A DNA stretch of 32,705 nt from Dehalococcoidia bacterium (GTDB taxonomy: Bacteria > Chloroflexota > Dehalococcoidia > UBA2247 > RBG-13-53-26). The position numbers and the translations under genes were made by a program. The notes under the pieces are model-generated. The model worked only from the letters and a program-made list of their open reading frames with translations. It did no database searches and was not told where the DNA came from. The DNA lies in contig JAUCPZ010000146.1 of NCBI GenBank assembly GCA_030372995.1, positions 1 through 32,705 on the forward strand, written 5' to 3'. Shown piece by piece: positions 7,770-16,528 of this stretch (the stretch's first letter is position 1; each line of letters opens with the position of its first letter).

Positions 7770-7988
7770 CTAACAGTGACGCCTAACCGCCGTACGTCGC
7801 GTGAAGGTGAGCAGAGATGTTTATGGGTATAGTGGCTGCTGCGCACTTCATGCCTGTTCGTGGTTGAGCATCACCTGTTGCTTCTCACCGTCATCTAGGT
7901 CATCTCTAATCTGCCTCCAATCTACTGCCATCATTCCGCCAGTACTCTTCAGACAACCGGCATTTATTGTATGCAGGGAGGTCATCCG
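7770..7988 (+). other. Intergenic gap without a clear gene
   Basis: Low-confidence open frames only. I see no strong hairpin or promoter between the zinc-finger gene and the next small ORF. Confidence 0.4.
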
Positions 7989-8138
7989 ATGACGGAGCGA
8001 GAAGTCAGGCGATACCTGGACTACCTGGGGGTCGGGTCAAGCTCGGATAAGGCGAACAGCGGCCGCGCGCACGAGAAACGAGGCAAGAGATCACTGTCTG
8101 GCATCATACGCGCCATGTTCAGGTCCCCCGCACGCTAG
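7989..8138 (+). CDS. Small basic ORF, 49 residues, function unknown
   Basis: The peptide starts MTEREVRRYLDYLGVG and ends in a basic stretch (KRGKRSLSGIIRAMFRS). A textbook GGGAGG lies seven bases before the ATG, which is the main support for translation. The C-terminal part could form a short amphipathic helix. The family is not recognised. It sits between two other small plus-strand genes, each with a strong ribosome binding site. Confidence 0.5.
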   Translation: MTEREVRRYLDYLGVGSSSDKANSGRAHEKRGKRSLSGIIRAMFRSPAR

Positions 8139-8252
8139 ATCTCCCGGTTGCTCATTCTCCGGCACGTTATGCCCTTGAAGATGGCTGCGGACACAGCCAG
8201 CGTCGGGCGAAAGAGAAGGTGCCGTCACATCCGCTCTGCATCCAAAATTCGG

Positions 8253-8282
8253 TTGACAGCCTGTTATGGCTGGCACTATCCT
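8253..8282 (+). promoter_or_regulatory. Promoter upstream of the 68-residue ORF
   Basis: TTGACA (8253-8258), an 18-base spacer and TATCCT (8277-8282). Transcription would start near 8290, giving a leader of about 60 bases before the ATG at 8350. I see nothing else in 8139-8349. Confidence 0.5.
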
Positions 8283-8349
8283 AGTGACGACTCCAGTTCG
8301 ACTCAGCCCGTTTCGTCTGGCTTAGTCTCCGCCGGGGGGAGGTGGCATC

Positions 8350-8556
8350 ATGCCAGAAGTACCAAGCGCACCGCTGCTCACGTATCAAATCAGGGCATTC
8401 TTCGCCAGGAACTCGAGCCGATCTTTCAGTGTGCCAGAGCTCAAGAAGAGGTTCGGCGACTCTGTGCAGGGACATCTTCTGCGTCTCTCTCAAGAAGGCT
8501 ATCTGAATACCGTCTTCAGGAACGGTATGCCTTTCTATGAGCTAGGCAAGCGTTAG
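8350..8556 (+). CDS. Small winged-helix-like protein, 68 residues
   Basis: The sequence reads as a compact helix-turn-helix. One helix runs TYQIRAFFARNSSRSF, then SVPELKKRFGDSVQGHLLRLSQEGYLN looks like the recognition helix followed by a wing ending in FYELGKR. This is the pattern of small winged-helix regulators. GGGGGAGG lies seven bases upstream and a good promoter stands at 8253-8282. A longer overlapping frame (8148-8540) has no ribosome binding site and shadow-like composition, so I prefer this one. Target and function are unknown. Confidence 0.65.
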   Translation: MPEVPSAPLLTYQIRAFFARNSSRSFSVPELKKRFGDSVQGHLLRLSQEGYLNTVFRNGMPFYELGKR

Positions 8557-8598
8557 CTGCCGGATCTGCAGTTACGCCAGCGCGTCTTTCTGGCGACC

Positions 8599-8625
8599 GA
8601 CCCGTCCAACCGTTCCGCACGGGTC
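8599..8625 (+). terminator. Probable terminator after the 68-residue ORF
   Basis: GACCCGT and ACGGGTC can pair in a seven-pair stem with a 13-base loop, followed by AGCTTTGTTT. The hairpin lies about 45 bases past the stop codon. The remaining gap to 8824 shows nothing I can name. Confidence 0.5.
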
Positions 8626-8824
8626 AGCTTTGTTTCGTGTCCTTCACTCCCGTGCCGACACGGAGCCATCCCGCCGAGAGGCATGGACGCCAGACTTCAC
8701 CCTCACATGGTCACTCGGCGGCCGGGTGCCTCGCCGGATCGGGATCCTGCTTACCGAGCGACACTTCGGTGACTCCGCCAGAGCTTGCCCTATGGGTTGA
8801 CGATTCTCGCTCGGAATCTGGCCT

Positions 8825-8854
8825 TTGGTGGCACTGCATTTTCTCGTGTATACT
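8825..8854 (+). promoter_or_regulatory. Promoter of the aroH-aroF-ribF-tyrS operon
   Basis: TTGGTG (8825-8830), an 18-base spacer and TATACT (8849-8854), 25 bases before the aroH start. The -10 box is good and the -35 box is only half-matched. Confidence 0.45.
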
Positions 8855-8878
8855 AAAGAATTACCCGGAGGCCGGGCC

Positions 8879-9256
8879 ATGCTGTGTAGGGGAATCAGAG
8901 GAGCTACCGTAGCGGCAGCCAACACAAGGGAAGACATTCTGGCGGCTACCCAGGAACTGCTGCGCAAGATGCTCGCGGCCAACTACGTGGACAAGCAGTC
9001 AGTCGCCTGCATGTTCTTCACCACCACCCCTGACCTGAACGCCGAATTCCCGGCGCTGGCAGCCCGCCAGATGGGCTGGACGGACACCGCCCTGATGTGC
9101 AACCAGGAGATCCCAGTGCCGGGCAGCCTCCAGCGCTGCATCCGGATACTGGTTCTCGTGAATACCGAGAAGAGGGCCGAAGATATAAGGCACGTCTACA
9201 TCAATGGGGCCGAAGTGCTGAGAGAGTCCCCGGAGGACCGAGGGAAGCCGAAATGA
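8879..9256 (+). CDS. aroH: Chorismate mutase, AroH type
   Basis: The 125-residue monofunctional chorismate mutase converts chorismate to prephenate for Phe and Tyr synthesis. It begins [16 protein letters not shown], the AroH signature with Arg4 and Arg7. Cys74, Glu77 ([11 protein letters not shown]), Arg89 and Tyr107 correspond to the active-site residues Cys75, Glu78, Arg90 and Tyr108 of the Bacillus subtilis enzyme. GGAG eight bases upstream selects the ATG at 8879 over an earlier GTG at 8825, which lies on the promoter. The stop overlaps the start of the DAHP synthase gene by ATGA, so the two are translationally coupled. Confidence 0.92.
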   Translation: MLCRGIRGATVAAANTREDILAATQELLRKMLAANYVDKQSVACMFFTTTPDLNAEFPALAARQMGWTDTALMCNQEIPVPGSLQRCIRILVLVNTEKRAEDIRHVYINGAEVLRESPEDRGKPK

Positions 9257-10296
9257 TCGTGGTGATGAAGGCCGGATCCCAGGACAAAGAGATTGATGCC
9301 GTCATGGAGCGGCTGCATGCCCTGGGCTTGCAGGGGCACCTGTCCAAGGGTGTGGAGCGCACGGTCATCGGTGTGGTCGGCGTGACGTCATCCATGCCTG
9401 ACCTCCGCGAAAGGCTGGAACTCATCCCCGGTGTCTCAGAGGTGGTGCCCATCTCCAAGCCGTTCAAGTTGTCCAGCCGGGAGTTCGAGCCGGAGAAGAC
9501 GGTCATCGATGTTGGCGGCGTGAAGATAGGCAGCAGTGAACTGGTGGTGATTGCCGGCCCTTGCGCCGCGGAGACACGGGATCAGGTGTTGAGCACAGCC
9601 CGGGCGGTCAAGGCCGCCGGGGCCAGGATACTGCGGGGCGGGGCCTTCAAGCCCAGCACTTCGCCTTATTCGTTCCGCGGCCTCGGAGAAGAAGGCCTGA
9701 AACTGCTGTCCGAAGCCAAGCAGGAGACCGGTCTGCCGTTAATTACCGAGGTGCTCACGCCGCAGGATGTCGAACTGGTAGTCAAGTACGCGGACATCCT
9801 CCAGGTCGGCGCGCGCAATATGCAGAATTTTGTTCTTCTCGATGAGGTGGGGCAGGCCAAGAAGCCTGTCATGCTCAAGAGGGGTCTCTCGGCCACGATC
9901 CAGGAGTGGCTGCTGGCCGCGGAGTACATACTGGCGCAGGGCAACCGCCAGGTGATACTCTGCGAGAGAGGCATCAGGACGTTCGAGACTTACACGCGCA
10001 ACACTATGGATGTCAGTGCCATTCCCATTGTGCACAAGGAGACGCATCTGCCCATCATCGCTGACCCCAGCCACGGGACCGGCAAGTGGGATCTGGTCCT
10101 GCCCCTTGCCCTGGCGTCCGTGGCGGCCGGGGCGGACGGCCTGATGATCGAGGTTCACCCCACCCCGGACACGGCGCTCAAGGACGGCGCCCAGTCCCTC
10201 ACCTTCGAGCACTTCGCGGAACTCATGAGCCAGGTGAGACCGGTGGCCAAAGCCGTGGGCCGGACCATGGCCGGAACCAAGCAGAAGAAGGCATGA
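9253..10296 (+). CDS. aroF: 3-deoxy-7-phosphoheptulonate synthase (DAHP synthase), AroF/I-beta type, first copy
   Basis: The 347-residue enzyme condenses phosphoenolpyruvate and erythrose 4-phosphate, the first step of the shikimate pathway. An N-terminal ferredoxin-like regulatory domain (1-70, [15 protein letters not shown]) precedes the barrel. Conserved pieces are [59 protein letters not shown] and [10 protein letters not shown]. The ATG overlaps the aroH stop, and its own stop overlaps the ribF start, both by four bases. Having the mutase and the synthase side by side fits a Phe/Tyr-directed supply of precursors. A second copy lies at 16529-17545. Confidence 0.94.
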   Translation: MIVVMKAGSQDKEIDAVMERLHALGLQGHLSKGVERTVIGVVGVTSSMPDLRERLELIPGVSEVVPISKPFKLSSREFEPEKTVIDVGGVKIGSSELVVIAGPCAAETRDQVLSTARAVKAAGARILRGGAFKPSTSPYSFRGLGEEGLKLLSEAKQETGLPLITEVLTPQDVELVVKYADILQVGARNMQNFVLLDEVGQAKKPVMLKRGLSATIQEWLLAAEYILAQGNRQVILCERGIRTFETYTRNTMDVSAIPIVHKETHLPIIADPSHGTGKWDLVLPLALASVAAGADGLMIEVHPTPDTALKDGAQSLTFEHFAELMSQVRPVAKAVGRTMAGTKQKKA

Positions 10297-11222
10297 AACT
10301 CGAGGAAGAGCTCAAGGAATTCAGGCCGCAGCGTGACACCGTACTCACCATCGGTGTCTTCGACGGAGTCCACATTGGCCACCAGCGCCTCATGGAGTAT
10401 GTCAAGAGGCAGGCGCTGGGCGAAGACCGCCTTCCCGGCGTAGTGACCTTTCGCAGTCACCCGCAGCATGTCATGTCGCCTAGAACCCCCCTCTACCGGC
10501 TGATACCACTTGATGAGAGGATCAGGCTGATAAGGGAGATGGGGATCGAGCTGGTGGTGCCGCTCTCCTTCAACCTGGAAGTGGCCCAGGTCCCCGCCCG
10601 CGATTTCGTCGCTCTGCTGCAGAAGCATCTCCGTATGCGTGGTTTGGTCATCGGGCCGGATTTCGCGCTGGGCAGGGGCAGGGAAGGAGACGCCATCGCG
10701 CTCCGCCAGATGGGCAAGGAGATGGGCTTCTGGCTGGAGGTGTTCCCGCCGCAATTGATAGATGGTGAGGTGGTGAGCAGCACGGTCATCCGCCAGGCTC
10801 TATCCAGCGGCGACGTGGCGAAGGTGACCCGGCTCCTCGGCAGGCCGTTTCTGCTTCACGGGCGTATCGTTCACGGGGATGAACGCGGCAAGCAACTGGG
10901 ATTCCCGACAGCCAATCTGACGTTCTCGAGGGGGCAGGCTCTACCCGAAGACGGGGTCTACGTCACGAAGGCCTATCTTGGCGGGCAGCCTCACCCGTCG
11001 GTAACCAACATCGGCAAGAGGCCTACCTTTGGTGAGAACAAGCGGACGGTGGAAGTGTACCTTATCGGGTTCACCGGGGAGATCTATGGTGAGGATCTGA
11101 GAATCGAGCTGGTGGAACGCCTGCGGGACGAGAGGCGCTTCTCGTCGGCGGAAGAGCTAAAGGCGCAGATAGGCCAGGACGTGGAGAAGGCGTTGTCGAT
11201 GTTGAAGCAGGTGGCGCGGTGA
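10293..11222 (+). CDS. ribF: Bifunctional riboflavin kinase / FMN adenylyltransferase
   Basis: The 309-residue enzyme makes FMN and FAD from riboflavin. The N-terminal nucleotidyltransferase domain shows [16 protein letters not shown] with the HxGH motif, [10 protein letters not shown] and SSTVIRQAL. The C-terminal kinase domain shows [31 protein letters not shown] and the usual terminal helix. The start is set by the ATGA overlap with aroF; longer frames run into that gene. It ends in a GTGA overlap with tyrS. Flavin supply has no obvious link to aromatic synthesis, although this window also encodes flavin-dependent ETF. Confidence 0.94.
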   Translation: MKLEEELKEFRPQRDTVLTIGVFDGVHIGHQRLMEYVKRQALGEDRLPGVVTFRSHPQHVMSPRTPLYRLIPLDERIRLIREMGIELVVPLSFNLEVAQVPARDFVALLQKHLRMRGLVIGPDFALGRGREGDAIALRQMGKEMGFWLEVFPPQLIDGEVVSSTVIRQALSSGDVAKVTRLLGRPFLLHGRIVHGDERGKQLGFPTANLTFSRGQALPEDGVYVTKAYLGGQPHPSVTNIGKRPTFGENKRTVEVYLIGFTGEIYGEDLRIELVERLRDERRFSSAEELKAQIGQDVEKALSMLKQVAR

Positions 11223-12463
11223 CAGCGAGGTTTCCGGACTCGCTGCTCAAGCGGGGGGTGGCGGAGGTCATCATCGAACAGGAGATGGTGAAGCTCCTGG
11301 AATCGGGACGGCCGCTCCGCCTGAAGCAGGGCTTCGATCCCAGCCGGCCGGATATCCACCTGGGGCATGTGGTCGGCCTGCGGAAACTCCGCCAGTTCCA
11401 GGAATTGGGTCACCAGGTCATCTTGATTGTCGGCGACTGGACTGCCCAGATAGGCGACCCCAGCGGCCAGTCGGTCACACGGCCCATGCTCACGGCCGAG
11501 GAAGTCAGGCAGAACGCTGAGACGTATATGCAGCAGTTCTTCAAGGTGGTGGACAAGAGCCGGACCGAGGTGAGGCTGCAGAGCGAGTGGTTCGGCCAGT
11601 TCACTCTGGCGGATATCATCAAACTGACCAGCAAGTTCACGGTCGCCCAATTTCTGGCGCGTGAGGATTTCGCCAAGCGCTACGCGGGCGGCCAGCCCAT
11701 CGCGATCACTGAGTTGCTCTATCCGTTGCTCCAAGCCTACGACTCCGTCGCTATCCAGGCTGACGTTGAGTTCGGTGGGGTGGACCAGAAGTTCAACTGC
11801 CTGGTGGGGCGGGAACTGCAGGCCATGATGGGCCAGCGCCAGCAACAGGTCTTCCTGGTTCCGCTGTTGGTGGGCACCGATGGCGTCCAGAAGATGAGCA
11901 AGAGCCTGGGGAACTACATTGGGGTGGACGAGCCGCCCTATGACATGTACGGCAAGGTGATGTCCATTCCGGACGATCTCATCATGCTTTACTTCGAGCT
12001 GCTGACCGATGTGCCTGATGAGGAACTGGCGGACATGAAGCAGCAGATGGAGGAGCAAAGCGTGAACCCCATGAACCTAAAGAAGCGCCTGGCTTTCGAC
12101 ATTGTGACCCAGTTTCACAGCCGCGACGAGGCGCGCAAGGCCGAGGAACGCTTCGCGAGAGAAGTGCAGAGGAAGGAGCTTCCGGCCGATATGCCTGAAC
12201 GGAAGATCAAGATGGCAATAAAGGCCACTGACCCAAAGAAGGGCATCGTGGTAGTCTCCGTTCCGCTGCTTCTGGTAGAGACCAGTCTGGTAGGGAGCGC
12301 CGGCGAAGGGAGGCGGCTAATCGCACAGGGTGCCGTGGAGATTGACGGCGAGAGGGTTACTGAGAATGACTGGAAACTTGCACCGGGCGCGGTGCTCAGG
12401 GTAGGCAAGCGGCGGTTTTGTCGTATAATGGTAGACATGAACGCTGGCAGCGGTAAAGGCTGA
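11219..12463 (+). CDS. tyrS: Tyrosyl-tRNA synthetase
   Basis: The 414-residue class I synthetase has HLGH (47-50) as the HIGH motif and KMSKS (225-229). The tyrosine-binding region reads GDPSGQS, then TELLYPLLQAYDSVAIQADVEFGGVDQ. The C-terminal S4-like RNA-binding domain spans about 345-410 (SAGEGRRLIAQGAVEIDGERV). The start is a GTG overlapping the ribF stop. It is the last gene of the operon and is followed by a hairpin terminator. Grouping with aroH and aroF places tyrosine use and synthesis under one promoter. Confidence 0.95.
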   Translation: MTARFPDSLLKRGVAEVIIEQEMVKLLESGRPLRLKQGFDPSRPDIHLGHVVGLRKLRQFQELGHQVILIVGDWTAQIGDPSGQSVTRPMLTAEEVRQNAETYMQQFFKVVDKSRTEVRLQSEWFGQFTLADIIKLTSKFTVAQFLAREDFAKRYAGGQPIAITELLYPLLQAYDSVAIQADVEFGGVDQKFNCLVGRELQAMMGQRQQQVFLVPLLVGTDGVQKMSKSLGNYIGVDEPPYDMYGKVMSIPDDLIMLYFELLTDVPDEELADMKQQMEEQSVNPMNLKKRLAFDIVTQFHSRDEARKAEERFAREVQRKELPADMPERKIKMAIKATDPKKGIVVVSVPLLLVETSLVGSAGEGRRLIAQGAVEIDGERVTENDWKLAPGAVLRVGKRRFCRIMVDMNAGSGKG

Positions 12464-12481
12464 ACCCGATGGCCGGTCTTC

Positions 12482-12526
12482 CATAGTCTGACTATGAGAG
12501 AAGGCAGGCCGATGGCCTGCTTCTCT
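12482..12526 (+). terminator. Terminator after tyrS, with a second adjacent hairpin
   Basis: CATAGTC-T-GACTATG (12482-12496) is directly followed by AGAGAAGGCAGGCC-GAT-GGCCTGCTTCTCT (12497-12526), a 13-pair stem with one bulged G. The second hairpin is the likely terminator. No strong T run follows at once (TTTT appears 14 bases on). Confidence 0.6.
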
Positions 12527-12570
12527 GCATTCTGGGCGGTTTTAACACTTTCTTTAGAGGGAGGCAAAGG

Positions 12571-13653
12571 ATGCAGCTACGTATCCCGGGACCCACACCA
12601 TGCCCTGAAGAAGTCCTACGCGCACAGGCCAAGCAGATGATCAACCACCGCGGAAAGGAATTCGGCGTCCTTATCCGCAAGGTGACCGAGCAGCTCAAGC
12701 GCTGTTTCCAGACCAAGGGCGATGTCCTGGTTCTGACGGGTTCCGGTACCGGCGGCCTGGAGGCCGCCGTGGTCAACACTTTGTCTCCCGGTGACCGGGT
12801 GCTCTGCGTTTCCATCGGGTACTTCGGCGACCGCTTCGCCGATATTGCCAAGGCGTACGGTGCTGAGGTCAAGATGCTGTCGTTTGACTGGGGGCTTCCG
12901 GCTGATCCTGACGCCGTGCGCCAGGCTCTCAAGAGCGACGCAGCGATCAAAGCCGTGATTGTAACCCACAACGAGACTTCTACCGGTGTTACCAATGACA
13001 TGAAGTCGATCGCGGCGGTGGCCAAGGAGTTTGACAAGCTGATCCTTGTCGACGGTGTCAGCAGCGTCAGCTCAATTGATCTTCCCGTGGATGACTGGCT
13101 GCTGGATGTGGTGGTTACCGGTTCACAGAAGGGCTGGATGACTCCGCCGGGCTTGGCCATGGTGAGCATGAGCCAGAAGGCTTGGCAGGCGTATGAGAAA
13201 TCCAGGATGCCCAAAGTCTACTGGGACCTGGGTCGGGCAAAGAGGATATTCGAGGAGAAGGGGCAGACTCCGTGGACGCCGGCAGTCTCGACGCTGTACG
13301 CGCTGGACGTCGGCCTGGACTTGATCGAGAAGGAAGGTCTGCACAATGTCTTTGTCCGGCATGCGCGCGTGGCCAGGGCGGCGAGGGAGGGGGCGAAGTC
13401 TCTGGGGCTGACGCTCTTCCCCAAGGAATCGCATGCCTCGAATACGGTGACGGCCATCAATGTGCCGGCGGGTGTAGATGGCAAGAAGCTGCTGCAGATA
13501 CTGCGTGAGGAGCACCAGGTGGTGCTGTCCGGTGGGCAGCAGAAGCTGGAAGGGAAGATATTCCGGATCGGGCATCTGGGCTGGGTGAACGAGGGTGACA
13601 TGACGGCGGTGGTCACTGCCCTCAAGGCGGTGCTGCCGAAGGCGAAGGCTTAG
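12571..13653 (+). CDS. Class V aminotransferase (alanine/serine-glyoxylate or phosphoserine type)
   Basis: The 360-residue PLP enzyme starts QLRIPGPTPCPEEV, the typical N terminus of the serine-glyoxylate/alanine-glyoxylate group. It contains TGSGTGGLEAAVVN, DGVSSVSSIDL and the PLP lysine Lys187 in VVTGSQKGWMTPPG. The C-terminal domain has FRIGHLGWVNEGD. GGGAGG lies six bases upstream. The next gene on the same strand is serA, so in this context the enzyme most likely turns 3-phosphohydroxypyruvate or hydroxypyruvate into phosphoserine or serine. In anaerobes without SerC such proteins are proposed for that step. Substrate cannot be fixed from sequence. Confidence 0.85.
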   Translation: MQLRIPGPTPCPEEVLRAQAKQMINHRGKEFGVLIRKVTEQLKRCFQTKGDVLVLTGSGTGGLEAAVVNTLSPGDRVLCVSIGYFGDRFADIAKAYGAEVKMLSFDWGLPADPDAVRQALKSDAAIKAVIVTHNETSTGVTNDMKSIAAVAKEFDKLILVDGVSSVSSIDLPVDDWLLDVVVTGSQKGWMTPPGLAMVSMSQKAWQAYEKSRMPKVYWDLGRAKRIFEEKGQTPWTPAVSTLYALDVGLDLIEKEGLHNVFVRHARVARAAREGAKSLGLTLFPKESHASNTVTAINVPAGVDGKKLLQILREEHQVVLSGGQQKLEGKIFRIGHLGWVNEGDMTAVVTALKAVLPKAKA

Positions 13654-13826
13654 GCGCGCGCCAAAGGCATCGAATGAGGGTGCCGTGCTCCTGGATAGGT
13701 GGAGGATCTGGGAGCAGTGGGCGCATCGCAACAGGCCCGCAGGTCACGGTGTGGCAGAATGCTGCCGTGGTCCAAGATGGCTCTTAGTTCCTCACCGTTC
13801 AATTCAAGATCAAGGGATGTCGGGGG

Positions 13827-13855
13827 TTGAAAGACCTGTCATCAGATTCTAGAAT
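13827..13855 (+). promoter_or_regulatory. Promoter of serA
   Basis: TTGAAA (13827-13832), a 17-base spacer and TAGAAT (13850-13855), with the ATG of serA 60 bases downstream. Both boxes are near consensus with ideal spacing, so serA probably has its own transcript although it follows the aminotransferase gene. The rest of 13654-13915 holds no gene I can support; GGCGCGCGCC at 13653-13662 is a short palindrome. Confidence 0.6.
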
Positions 13856-13915
13856 GTGAACCTGATTCAGATTCGGTGGACTCAGCGCAAAGCGGGTCAG
13901 AAGAGGTAAGGTCAT

Positions 13916-15490
13916 ATGAAGGTGCTCGTCGCCGATCCCGTCGCCGCAGAAGGAATCGAGATTCTGAAGAAATGCGCCGAGGTGGATGTCAAGACGGGGT
14001 TGAAGCCTGAAGAGTTGCTTAACATCATTGGGGAATACGAGGCTCTGATGGTGCGCAGCGAGACCAAGGTCACCGCCAAGGTGATCGAGGCGGGCAAGAA
14101 GCTGCAGGTGATTGCGCGGGCCGGGGTGGGCATCGACAACATCGACGTGGAAGCGGCAACGAACAGAGGCATCGTGGTGGTCAACGCGCCCACCGGCAAC
14201 ACGATCGCCGCGGCGGAACACGCCATTGCCATGATGCTGGCCCTCTCTCGGAAGATTCCCCAGGCCAACGAGAGCCTGAAGAGCGGGGAATGGAAGCGCC
14301 AGAGTTTCGTGGGTGTCGAGGTGCGCAACAAGACCCTGGGCATAGTCGGCCTGGGGAACGTGGGATCGGAGGTGGCGCGGCGGGTGCAGGGCTTCCAGAT
14401 GAGGGTGCTGGGGTACGATCCGTTTGTCTCTCCGGAGTATGCCCGCAACCTGCGCGTGGAATTGGTTCCCCTGGAGCAAATCATAAGAGAAGCGGACTTC
14501 ATCACTCTTCATCTTCCTCTGACACCACAATCCAAGAACATGATCGGGGCCAGAGAGCTCTCGATGATGAAGCCCACGGTCAGGATCATCAACTGCGCCC
14601 GCGGCGGCTTGATCGATGAGCAGGCGCTGGACCAGGCTCTCAGGGAAGGCAGGATCGCCGGTGCTGCCCTTGATGTCTTTGCCCAGGAGCCGCCTAAGGA
14701 CAGCCCGCTGCTCAAGAACGAGAAGGTCATCGTCACCCCCCATTTGGGGGCCTCAACGCAGGAGGCGCAGACCAACGTGGCTATCGATGCAGCGGAGCAG
14801 ATAGTCGCGGTGCTCAACGGGCAGCCCGTGAGATATGCCGTGAATGCGCCGCTCATCTCAGCGGAGATGATGCCCATACTGGCGCCTTTCCTCAAGGTGG
14901 CGACTGCCGTGGGCAGGATGATCGCCCAGATAGCCGAGGGCCAGATGACCAGCATTGACATCGGGTACGAAGGCGAGATCGCGAAATACGATCTGACGGC
15001 GCTGAAGGCGGCGATTATCGGGGGCCTTCTGCAGGAGATGAGCGAGGAGCGCATCAACGTGGTGAATGCCAATCTCGTCGCCAGGCGTCGGGGCCTGAGA
15101 GTCACCGAACACAAGGACAGTGCCTGTGAGAATTACGCCAGCCTGATTACCGCAGCAGTCACTACGAGTGCAGGCGTGACGACCTGTGCCGGGACTGTCA
15201 TGCGCGGTGAACTGCACATAGTCAGGGTGAACGACTACTGGATTGACATCGTCCCCAAGGGTGGCTACTTCCTGTTCAGCGATCACCGCGACAGGCCCGG
15301 GATCATTGGGGCGGTGGGCAACATCACTGGCAAGGCTGACATCAACGTCAGCTCCATGCAGTTGGCCAGGCTGAAACCCCGCGGTCAGGCCCTGATGGTG
15401 CTGGAACTGGATGAGCCTCTGCAGGAGTCGCACATAAAACAGATACTGGCCATTCCGGACATATACACGGCGAAGCTGGTGCAGTTGTAG
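13916..15490 (+). CDS. serA: D-3-phosphoglycerate dehydrogenase, long ACT-domain form
   Basis: The 524-residue enzyme oxidises 3-phosphoglycerate to 3-phosphohydroxypyruvate, the entry to serine synthesis. The substrate domain is split around an NAD domain with GIVGLGNVGSEVARR. Catalytic residues are visible in NCARGGLIDEQAL (Arg), DVFAQEPP (Glu) and VTPHLGAST (His). An intervening allosteric domain (about 320-450) and a C-terminal ACT domain (HRDRPGIIGAVGNITG) follow, which is the full-length type I form and normally allows feedback by serine. AGAGGT lies upstream of the ATG. It follows the class V aminotransferase, completing two steps of the pathway. Confidence 0.95.
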   Translation: MKVLVADPVAAEGIEILKKCAEVDVKTGLKPEELLNIIGEYEALMVRSETKVTAKVIEAGKKLQVIARAGVGIDNIDVEAATNRGIVVVNAPTGNTIAAAEHAIAMMLALSRKIPQANESLKSGEWKRQSFVGVEVRNKTLGIVGLGNVGSEVARRVQGFQMRVLGYDPFVSPEYARNLRVELVPLEQIIREADFITLHLPLTPQSKNMIGARELSMMKPTVRIINCARGGLIDEQALDQALREGRIAGAALDVFAQEPPKDSPLLKNEKVIVTPHLGASTQEAQTNVAIDAAEQIVAVLNGQPVRYAVNAPLISAEMMPILAPFLKVATAVGRMIAQIAEGQMTSIDIGYEGEIAKYDLTALKAAIIGGLLQEMSEERINVVNANLVARRRGLRVTEHKDSACENYASLITAAVTTSAGVTTCAGTVMRGELHIVRVNDYWIDIVPKGGYFLFSDHRDRPGIIGAVGNITGKADINVSSMQLARLKPRGQALMVLELDEPLQESHIKQILAIPDIYTAKLVQL

Positions 15491-15499
15491 TTCTAGCTT

Positions 15500-15625
15500 C
15501 AACCCCCTTTGTCCCCCACTCACGGTGGACTGAAGGGGTGGTCTAGGTGACACCCTCGAGCCCCCGGCAGGAGATACTCTCCTGCACCTCTTGACCTTGT
15601 CATTCCCGCGAAGGGGTGAATCCAG
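15500..15625 (+). repeat. Dispersed repeat, long copy (C-rich block, hairpin, ATTCCC...GAAT motif)
   Basis: Just after serA, a C-rich block is followed by GACACCCTCGAGCCCCCGGCAGG, a hairpin GCAGGAGA-TAC-TCTCCTGC (15567-15585), and GTCATTCCCGCGAAGGGGTGAATCCAG spanning 15599-15625. The same order occurs at 26846-26963 with a different but still paired hairpin. It has no coding content. Confidence 0.75.
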
Positions 15626-15672
15626 AGGTGCACCGTGGGTATTTCCCTGACCTTTGGCCAATCCCCCTTCGT

Positions 15673-15716
15673 CCCCCTTTGGCCCGCCTGAGACGGATCT
15701 TCGATGGCAAAGGGGG
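15673..15716 (+). repeat. C-rich/G-rich inverted repeat
   Basis: CCCCCTTTG (15673-15681) and CAAAGGGGG (15708-15716) form nine-base inverted arms around a 26-base centre. The block resembles the C-rich parts of the neighbouring dispersed repeat and the block at 609-626. It could end transcription of serA or of the convergent exporter gene. The rest of the gap up to 15831 shows no supported gene. Confidence 0.55.
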
Positions 15717-15831
15717 AACGATGAGGAACGCAGAGGAGCTACGCCCCTGTGCACGCCCCATGGCGGCGTACGAAGAGCCGGGTAGAGCGAAGCGAAACCC
15801 GCCACGCTGGCACTGGCCTTCTCGCCAGAGT

Positions 15832-16476
15832 TCAGCCCGATATGGCCAAGTCGATGGCCCGGTAGATGAAATAGACCCCGAACCCGACGAGCGTCAGGCC
15901 GCAGACGACCGATATCACGCGCTGCACTTTGGACGTAAGGAAACGCCTCAGGAAGAACACGAAGAGACTGATGAAGAGAAGCCAGACAGCATCGAACAGC
16001 CAGTGGATACCCCCCGTCAGCACAACCCAGCCGCCCCCGAAGACCTTGGCGCCGGCGACGATGGTGACCCCTACGGTAGCCCACCAGAGGAAGAAGTAGG
16101 GGCTGGCCGTTGTTGTCGCCACCCCGGCTATGATCGCGTTCTTGTGCGCGCCCTCGTACTTGACGTCCACGTCCACTGGCTTGGCCTTGAATACTCCCAC
16201 TGATAGCCAGATCAGGAGCAAGCCGCCGGCGATCCCCAATCCAATCTGGACCCCGTCGCTCTTCAGGAATGCAGAAACCCCGAAGTAGATGATGGCCATC
16301 AATGGCCATTCGACGATGGCATGTCCGATGGCAACCATGAGACCAGCCCACTTGCTCTGCGTTCCTTTCGATATGACGATGGCTGTGACGGGCCCGGGCA
16401 TCATGACGCCGCTGGCCGATATGCCGATGACCCACAGCAGGAACAAGGGCAGGGTTGACGGGGCCGTCGTATTCAC
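15832..16476 (-). CDS. LysE/RhtB-family amino acid exporter
   Basis: The 214-residue inner-membrane protein has six predicted hydrophobic segments. Near the N terminus GVMMPGPVTAIVISKG is the LysE/RhtB signature around the PGP motif. Later segments are LMVAIGHAIVEWPLMAIIYFG, GLGIAGGLLLIWLSVGVF, SPYFFLWWATVGVTIVAG, LFDAVWLLFISLFVFFL and VSVVCGLTLVGFGVYFIYRA. The family exports amino acids or related small solutes; the substrate is not predictable. The start is a GTG with no clear Shine-Dalgarno sequence, so it may lie a few codons off. The gene sits downstream of the second DAHP synthase on the same strand, 52 bases away. Confidence 0.85.
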   Translation of the reverse strand: MNTTAPSTLPLFLLWVIGISASGVMMPGPVTAIVISKGTQSKWAGLMVAIGHAIVEWPLMAIIYFGVSAFLKSDGVQIGLGIAGGLLLIWLSVGVFKAKPVDVDVKYEGAHKNAIIAGVATTTASPYFFLWWATVGVTIVAGAKVFGGGWVVLTGGIHWLFDAVWLLFISLFVFFLRRFLTSKVQRVISVVCGLTLVGFGVYFIYRAIDLAISG

Positions 16477-16528
16477 TGGCTAAACTCGCTATGCGCCGGC
16501 ACTGGAAGCCGAGAAGAACGCCACTTCT

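Noticed and set aside
8148..8540. 130-codon plus-strand frame overlapping the winged-helix-like ORF
   Set aside because: It has no ribosome binding site, covers the predicted promoter and lacks protein-like composition; the 68-codon frame is better supported.
11084..12058. 324-codon frame antisense to tyrS
   Set aside because: tyrS has both synthetase motifs in the opposite strand; this frame is His/Leu/Gln-rich shadow sequence.
13799..14743. 314-codon frame antisense to serA
   Set aside because: serA is certain from its NAD and ACT domains; the antisense frame has no recognisable feature or start signal.
14858..16435. 525-codon minus-strand frame across the end of serA and the exporter gene
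   Set aside because: It overlaps serA, the repeat region and the LysE-type gene, and its composition is repetitive and Arg/His-rich.
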